Below are positions 29,889 to 35,939 of a DNA stretch of 35,939 nucleotides, in pieces; the stretch's first letter is position 1; every line of letters starts with the position of its first letter. A program made the position numbers and the translations under genes. The notes below the pieces were generated by a model, which was not told where the DNA came from, did no database searches, and worked only from the letters and a program-made list of their open reading frames with translations. Origin of the DNA: Russula earlei (Eukaryota > Basidiomycota > Agaricomycetes > Russulales > Russulaceae); the NCBI GenBank assembly GCA_025769875.1, contig JAGFNK010000528.1:1-35939 (forward strand), read 5' to 3'.

Positions 29889-31321
29889 ATGAGCACTAGA
29901 AGAGATATTACTGATGACGAAGAGAATCTAATTCCACTTTTATTTGAAAGCCTCAGCTACAACACCCAAGACCACTGCTACCGAGGAAAATTTGCAGGAA
30001 CACCTATTATCAATCACAGAAATCTTTCAGAAACTTGGTTCTACGAAGACGACAACGATGAAGTTACCACCGCTCAACTTAAAGCAGCAGCCCCAGGAGC
30101 AGAAAATGTTCAAGACTTCAATCCCTATAACTATACAGGTCTCTTCCTAGACAAACCAGTCAAGTGGAGCCATTCTAGAAAACATTTGGGTTTACTACAA
30201 CAACCGAGAGGTCGATTTTACTGCCAGAACAACTCAAGAAGTTACTGCCATCCTAGGAACTGCACCAAGCACTTGAAGCGCTACTCCAGGACCCTCCACC
30301 CGACATAATACTCAACAACCTACCCCTCATACAGTTAGCAATGTACCACAAACAATCCCTTGAGCACTCACTCCAACTAGAATCCAATTACAAGGCTCAG
30401 CCCCACCTATTGTTACAACTGCAACAACTTGGAATCCTGCCATGTCAAGCAATCCACGCCTTGTCGGAACTGCACCAGAACCCTTTGATGGAAAGGCTGA
30501 TAAGGCAGAAGCCTTTTGGGCAGCCTTAGCCAATTATTACTATATCAATGGCGATTCCTTTACAGACAAAAGCAAGAAAGTTGCTGCTGCACTAACCCAC
30601 TTTAAAGTAGGAACACCCGCCGGAGCATGGGCTAGAGAACAAACCACTAAAGCTATGGCTTGTACAGTAGCAGACTACAGATCATGGGATGACTTCAAGA
30701 AAGCCTTTGCTGATCTGCAGAAGCAGAACTGGCCTCCACTAACACCATGCACACCTATTATCAAGGAAAACTACCATTTAATGAATGGTATCAGAAATGG
30801 TCACACCACACATCACGAGCTACCACTGATCGAAGGACAAAGATGTATGCATTCAGGAAGAACATTAACCTGGCCCTACATCAGAAAATGCTGGGAATCA
30901 CACTGACACCAACTACACTTGCAGCCCTTGTCAAAGCAGCAAGAGAATTTGACAACCTTTTCCACCTATACAATTCCATAGCCTTTCGAGGAGGACGCTC
31001 TGTACGTGCCCAAGGATTAAACACTCAAGGATCAGACAATCCATTGGAAATTAACTTGTACCAAGGAGAACCTAACGAACGACCCTGGGAATCCAGAAGT
31101 GAAAGAGAACCCCTCACAGATACAGAGAAAGAGTTTCAATGCAAGAACAACATCTGTTACTACTGTGGAAAGAAGAACCATATGGCAAACCAATGTAGAG
31201 CAAAGAAAGCAGCCCAAGGATGCCAACGACAAGGATCTTGCCCCCAACCAGTCAGAGCTATGACCATCCAAGATGAAACATCAAACCTACACAAGAAGAA
31301 CCCGTTCCTGTTGCATCATTG
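29889..31321 (+). pseudogene. Gag of G2 copy C
   Basis: The ATG at 29889 (MSTRRDITDDEENLIP) follows the ORF2 stop after four bases. A frame shift near 30170 moves the N-terminal domain into another frame that leads into the capsid domain from about 30442 (EPFDGKADKAEAFWAALANYY, LTHFKVGTPAGAWA), typical of basidiomycete gypsy Gag. A second shift near 30745 leads to the last part, with a CCHC knuckle CYYCGKKNHMANQC near 31158-31199. The stop is at 31319-31321. Gag would assemble the particle and bind RNA. Confidence 0.85.
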
Positions 31322-31322
31322 A

Positions 31323-32452
31323 CAACTTGGAGAGAAACACTTGCAGACTCGATCCTCGCCCAAGATCTGCTCCTATGGATTTTTAATTAGGACCCCCTTC
31401 TGCACCGAGGAGGGACGCGGTCCAAATCAGTACGATACAAAGAGAAATCAATTACCCCAAAGGTTTTACCAAGAATATTCGCTCCCCATCCATTGCCTTG
31501 AAAGTTACTCTTGTGGGGAAGACAAGCGGCAAAGAAATCGGTGCAAGAGCCCTGCTTGACAGTGGAGCAGAAGGAATGATAATCAATGAACGATTCGCAC
31601 AAAGACACCACCTGCACCTCCAAACTATGACCAAACCCTTGCCAGCACAAAATGTAGATGGAACACAAAATGCCAATGGACTAATACTGTTTTAGCACCA
31701 TCCAAAGACTTCGCATTCAAGCGCACACAGGTGCCTACTCATGATGAACAAGCAGAATTCCTTGTCACTAACATTGGAGATCACGACATTATCTTAGGAA
31801 CAGATTGGCTACGACACCACAACCCAGACATTGATTGGGCAAATGATACAATCACACTGAGGAACTGCCCCTGAACCTGCCTTACTATGCACCAGAGTAT
31901 AACCATTGCATCTGCATCTGGAACACGGAATTACCAAATACATGCGCTTACTTTCCCTGAAGAAGAAGAACCTGAGTTTGCAAACATTGCTGCACTAATC
32001 TTCCCAGATACTGAAGGACTATTGAACCCATGCATTGATGAACAAATCCACAATGCATTTAGACCAATAACAATCAGCATAAGAGCCAAATCAACCACAG
32101 CTACCAAGCTAGCCCATGCAGAAACACCCCCCAAGACATTAGACAAACTTATCCTTGCCCAATTCTTGAAATGGCAAAAGATTTTCGACGAACAAGCTTC
32201 CCAATGCCTTCCTGCTCACCAACCATGGGACCATGCAATCAATCTGAAACCAGGGATCGCCCAACGCGATTCTGGTATCTATCGACTTACTCCCAAAGAA
32301 CTACAAGCCCTAAAAGAATACCTAGATGAACACTTGAAAAGAGGCACTATCTGACCATCAAAAGCAGCTATTGCCAGTCCATTCTTCTTTGTAGAAAAGA
32401 AAGGAGGAAATCTACGACCAGTACAAGACTACAGAGCCCTGAACACAGCAAC
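31323..32452 (+). pseudogene. Protease and start of reverse transcriptase of G2 copy C
   Basis: The protease motif is ALLDSGAEGMII, with the catalytic Asp codon at 31558-31560. A frame shift near 31690 precedes the flap and ILGTDWL region (to about 31815). TGA at 31872-31874 and 32352-32354 match CGA in copy E (3540-3542 and 22805-22807). The RT N-terminus ([32 protein letters not shown]) is cut at 32452 by copy D, leaving no catalytic core in the window. Confidence 0.88.
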
Positions 32453-33233
32453 TGTTACGAACCAAGGCCAAGTCCTGGCCGAAGATTGTCCTATTATACT
32501 CAAGAAAAACCTCTCTCACTTTGCATTGCCGACTCCCTTCCATTTTCTGGGCTATCCCTCCTGCGTTTCCTAATCAGGTAATCATCGCGTGGCAACCACA
32601 TGGCCACTCAGCCACCATGGACCCGAAACAGCGGCACAAACTCTTAGAAACTATTGCATAAATCATCTGACGTCATCAAGGCTCCAATGACATCATGGCT
32701 GACTGAGCGACTCCACAGTGACCTCATAGGCTCACTAAGCGCTCCACAGTGACATCATAATGATGTCATCGCTCCACAATGATCAGTAATGCACTCAGTA
32801 AGCCTGAAACTTGACACAAGCAAGTTTATGCCTCTGTAGTCCTATTGGATGGTACCAAAGAGTCTAGAATAGTCCCAGTGCTTTGTAATCGACCCTGTAC
32901 ACTGTATATAAGCCCCAATGAAGCATGGCAGTCGTCAGACTGTCCATTTGTGATACTCTCATCTTCCTGGGTACTCCCCTGCTGACCGCTCAGTCTAAAG
33001 ATTCCCCTCGCTCCCAAGGTACTCTTCAACGACCGCCTTGTTTAAAGTCCCCTCGCTACACTGGCCTCCAGCCTTCGCCTTTGTCTCCTGCAACACCTAC
33101 CAGTCCCTATCTGGTACCTCCTCGTCGTTTGGCTCGTCCTCTTGTTCAACGCCGCCTTCGCCGCGTATCATCTGTTCCGACCCTTGCCCACCTGCTCCTG
33201 AGTCCTTAGTGATCAGCAGTACGTGTCTTGACA
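32453..33233 (+). repeat. 5' LTR of G2 copy D
   Basis: This 781-bp LTR equals the 829-bp form minus a 48-bp deletion near 32566. TATA is at 32905-32911 and the predicted RNA start at 32937. From 32937 to 33218 (282 nt) there is no ATG at all. Confidence 0.92.
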
Positions 33234-33280
33234 TCTGGACAGTCTCTCATCATCCTTGTATTGACCAGCCAACGCTCAAG
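33219..33280 (+). other. Candidate intron 1 of G2 copy D
   Basis: This is the same 62-nt GTACGT...CAAG interval as in copy C. It contains the LTR end and the primer-binding site and would create an ATG from A (33218) plus TG (33281-33282). That ATG would be the first on the RNA. Confidence 0.5.
33236..33245 (+). promoter_or_regulatory. Self-primer binding site of G2 copy D
   Basis: The sequence tggacagtct, two bases past the LTR, is complementary to 32937-32946 (agactgtcca), as in copy C. Confidence 0.55.
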
Positions 33281-34207
33281 TGTCCTACTCCTAACTCCCC
33301 CACTTTGGTTCAATACCTCCTTGCGTCTCCCTTCTCCTCTGCAACCCACTCCCACGCACCGCTCTTCGCATCCTCACTGAAGACATCGACCCGGTCGACA
33401 CATCCTCACCCCTCAGCCTCTTGTACTCCCCAACGGCTCCCCCATCGTCTCCTACCACTGCCCAGCCTATCCCAGACAACTTTGTCCCTGTCGGCACTCC
33501 CCCTCCAGCGCAGAACGAGCAACAGCAAGCGGACCGTCCTCCCTTACCTGAAGGCTTCCTCGACCGTCCCCCCTGCACAGTATTTCGCTTCCATCCGCAC
33601 CAGTACTTCGTCCTCCCTACCACCAATCGTCGCCAGGAGCAGTGGCGTCCCCTCCACGACTTGAATCATCAAGACTACCTTGGACGCATCCCTACCTCAG
33701 ACCAGTTAGCTCGTCGCGCATTCACAGACACCTTCACTACCGCCTTTCGTGCACGCATCGTCCACACTTTTGCGGTAGAACCCTCCAACACTGCCCTTGC
33801 CACCCAGTACAATCTCACCCCCTTCGGCATCTGCTCCAACGTCGGGATATACGCCCCGGACGCTGACTTTCCCCTCGGACGCATCGCATACATTTTTAAC
33901 ACCTCGTTATTTAGGAAACTACTTACCTTGCCTGCTATTTACCGCCCTGCTTACGAGGGCTCGTTTTGCTTATCTATCGTACACTGACTTCTTGGACGGA
34001 CGTCTCGCTTTCGCATACGGCTACTTACACTTCGAGGAGAACAGTAACCGCGTGTCCCTACGTCACTATTCGACTTATACAGTCGACACCATCCGCTTTA
34101 ACCCCCAGCTACTTCGCTTTTGCTTTACGCCTCGTATTCCCCTTAACCCTCTCGAAATAATTGAGAGGTACCAGCTCGAAACTATAGATCTTGCGCACGG
34201 TTCTTAA
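33281..34207 (+). pseudogene. G2 ORF1 (copy D)
   Basis: This is homologous to 27391-28314. One extra base right after the proposed start (tgtcctactcc against tgtctactcc) breaks the first codons. From about 33421 the frame is open (FVPVGTPPPAQNEQQQADRP, then CTVFRFHPHQYFVLPTTNRR) to a one-base insertion near 33985. It continues in the next frame (DGRLAFAYGYLHFEENSNRV) to TAA at 34205-34207. Arg residues such as FRARIVHTF read FCAHIIHTF in copy C. No family is recognised. Confidence 0.65.
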
Positions 34208-34209
34208 AA

Positions 34210-34275
34210 GTAAGAACCACCCTTGTAACGCTTCAATAAAGATCGAATAAAGATCCTTTCTTGTTTTAACTAAAG
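34210..34275 (+). other. Candidate intron 2 of G2 copy D
   Basis: It is 66 nt, GTAAGA...TTTTAACTAAAG, the same length and ends as in copy C although the middle has diverged. Joining A (34209) with TG (34276-34277) makes the ORF2 ATG one base after the ORF1 stop. Confidence 0.5.
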
Positions 34276-35784
34276 TGCCACGAGAATACGCCTTAGAAGA
34301 AGATCGAAGAAGAAGACGCTATCACTCGACACGTCTTAAACCTAAATCATTATCGAACTTGGACCTCCGTCGCATTCCCTGTCACCACTTTAACCAACTT
34401 ACACGACGTACCAGGAGTTGAACCACCTCACGAAGATTTCCCCCATCTTATTGTTAAAGAGTTCCTTGAAGTCTTGCCTTTTGGACAACTCTTAAGCCAC
34501 GACGAACACGCACTATATCTTGAAACCCTTAGTCGACTTCTACCTCCAGCACGACAACAACTACTATATTGGCACCTTGCTCAAGCGAAGAACATCCAAG
34601 GACAACCAGTTGACTACCAATCCTTACGCACTAGTGAATTAAACCTTTGGACCAGAGTCATTCAACCACGCCACCACATCATTATCCACTCCTTAAGGAC
34701 AGGGTATCGCTTGTTTTATCTGGCTTGGACATACATCAGCTACTACCGTCTCACTGTCCAGTTCTACCACCTACGCCTCAACAGAATACAAAGGGAAAAT
34801 CAATCTTACGTCCAACTTGCTGTTGTACCAGGAATACACAACACCTTTGACTGGGAAACTAACTCATGGTTGTACGACGCAGATTATAATCAACCTTGGG
34901 CAATTACCAGCCCAGACGCCTCATATACTGGTCCCCCTGCGTACTATTCTGTCCCAGCAATCTAGAAGCCTCAAGTCTCGCCCCTCGACCCCTCACACCG
35001 ATTCAGACCACTGTCCCAACTAGCCAAGAACGTTAGTCTGCCAGCACAGAAGATACTGAGTCAAATCCGTGGACAGCAAGGTGTAACTGCAAAACAGAGT
35101 ATTGCACGTGCAACTTTCGACCAGACACACCCCTACTCATGACGGAATTACCTTGTGGACGCCAGGCGATTACCATCCTCCCCATTCGATAAATCTGGCT
35201 CCCTCGACACAGGAGACGCGCGTCATCCAAACGACCCCCCCCTGAGAGAGAAAACAGTTCCCAACGCAAGGAGGATTTCTTGTGAACAGACCATGTACCT
35301 CCTACCCCTCCTGACGCACCTACGTACCCTTGTTTACCAATCGTATTCCTACCCTGTCATACCTATCCAACCCTTTGCATCACCCCTTGTTGAATCCCCT
35401 GATAGTGCCGATCTTAGGAATACTGATTTACACTGTTATCTACCAGAACAATCCTTCTTAGCATTAAACCTACCTACGCGTTCAAGGAGAGAGTTAATTG
35501 AATTCAAGAATTATTGTACCCAAGCTTGGCATCAACGACTGACACACTTTATAGTTTACAAGCACCCCACCAAGGAAATAAGTGACTTTGCCATCTCTCC
35601 AGCAGAATTTGAAGGATATCTGTGGAAAACCCGAGTAGTTCTAACACAAAGCAGCATTACTGAAGAATACTCCCGAATCCAATTAAGAAAACATCAAGGA
35701 AGACCTGATACCATTCGACTAAAGCCAGCCTACACCATTGCATATCCTTGGAACAACGGCCATTGGACTATAACAGTCGTCTAG
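34276..35784 (+). pseudogene. G2 ORF2 (copy D)
   Basis: This is homologous to 28384-29884. An extra base near 34308 (gaagatcgaagaag) shifts the frame early; the main frame is open from 34474 to 34965. A deletion near 34960 shifts it again. The Cys cluster RCNCKTEYCTCN (about 35078-35115) is preserved. The last part is open from 35155 to TAG at 35782-35784 (...AYPWNNGHWTITVV). CGA at 34552-34554, 34986-34988 and 35118-35120 are TGA in copy C. The function is unknown. Confidence 0.65.
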
Positions 35785-35788
35785 ATCT

Positions 35789-35939
35789 ATGAGCACTAGG
35801 AGGGACATCACTGACGAAGAAGAAAATCTAATCCCACTCCTATTTGAAAACCTCAGTTACGACACCCAAGATCACTGTTACCGAGGAAAATTTGCAGGCA
35901 CACCTATTATCAACCACGGAAATCTTTATGACACGTGGT
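35789..35939 (+). CDS. Gag N-terminus of G2 copy D (cut by window end)
   Basis: The ATG at 35789 (MSTRRDITDEEENLIP) comes four bases after the ORF2 stop, the same spacing as in copy C. The remaining 50 codons match copy C 29889-30039 without a break. Whether the copy is intact downstream cannot be seen. Confidence 0.75.
   Translation, partial: MSTRRDITDEEENLIPLLFENLSYDTQDHCYRGKFAGTPIINHGNLYDTW

Larger units (their letters stand above)
27344..32452 (+). mobile_element. Ty3/gypsy element, family G2, copy C (5' half)
   Basis: After the LTR come a self-primer binding site, two extra ORFs, gag, protease and the start of reverse transcriptase. At 32452 the RT frame is broken by copy D. About 3 kb of coding sequence lies before gag, which is unusual for Ty3/gypsy elements. 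Copy D repeats the same layout. Arg codons of D are often Cys, His, Trp or stop in C, as expected from CpG decay. Confidence 0.9.
32453..35939 (+). mobile_element. Ty3/gypsy element, family G2, copy D (5' part, cut by window end)
   Basis: It has a 5' LTR (32453-33233), a self-primer site, ORF1, ORF2 and the first 50 codons of gag. It was inserted in the RT of copy C. The bases before it (gcaac, 32448-32452) should be repeated after its 3' LTR, outside the window. It retains more CpG and Arg codons than copy C, so it is younger or less mutated. Confidence 0.9.

Noticed and set aside
1..35939. Host genes, tRNA, rRNA or a defence or biosynthetic cluster
   Set aside because: Nearly all sequence is assigned to mobile elements; no tRNA cloverleaf, rRNA or non-element protein was recognised by eye.

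Overview
The window is a stack of nested transposable elements with no recognisable host gene. The likely source is a filamentous fungus, most plausibly an Agaricomycete-type basidiomycete. The reasons are the chromodomain-bearing Ty3/gypsy elements (chromoviruses), the Ty1/copia elements, the LTR types, the short fungal-style introns and the heavy C-to-T decay that resembles fungal repeat silencing. The species cannot be named from sequence alone. Working labels used here: C1 = copia family (385-bp LTR), G1 = gypsy family (492-bp LTR), G2 = gypsy family (829-bp LTR).

Layout. 1-3072 holds the 5' part of a C1 copia element on the minus strand (copy A, cut by the window edge). It sits in the LTR of another copia-like element, whose 3' end survives at 3073-3390. 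From 3391 a 5'-truncated G2 element (copy E) runs to an LTR at 26376-27343. E is interrupted by (i) two solo G2 LTRs nested in opposite orientation, 3806-5468 and 4558-5386; (ii) a whole G1 element (copy F), 5665-22779; and (iii) a 566-bp solo LTR, 25249-25814. F is interrupted by a 542-bp solo LTR (6716-7257) and by a whole C1 copia element (copy B), 10129-19352. B is interrupted by a long-TIR DNA transposon-like element (H), 13480-16374, and by a 480-bp solo LTR, 16543-17022. The LTR at 26376-27343 also serves as the 5' LTR of a second G2 element (copy C), internal region 27344-32452. C's reverse transcriptase is broken by a third G2 copy (D) that runs off the window end.

Target-site duplications are visible at the LTR-type insertions that lie wholly inside the window: acatt, ccgcc, tgaac, tcgcg, gcaga, cctcc and aagat. 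H has a probable TA. Removing each tested insertion plus one duplication restores the reading frame of the host polyprotein, so the order of events is well supported.

How the parts work. The elements encode the usual Gag, protease, reverse transcriptase, RNase H and integrase, and G1 and G2 add a chromodomain. All copies are disabled, mostly by CGA-to-TGA stops. Four architectural features stand out. G1 carries an extra ORF after pol with two CCHC knuckles and an ATGA overlap with the pol stop. G2 carries two unrecognised ORFs between the LTR and gag, conserved in copies C and D. Two introns in G2 appear to create the ATG start codons of those ORFs, and the first would remove the primer-binding site. 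Both gypsy families appear to self-prime reverse transcription in the Tf1 manner, whereas the copia elements carry a half-tRNA-iMet type primer-binding site.
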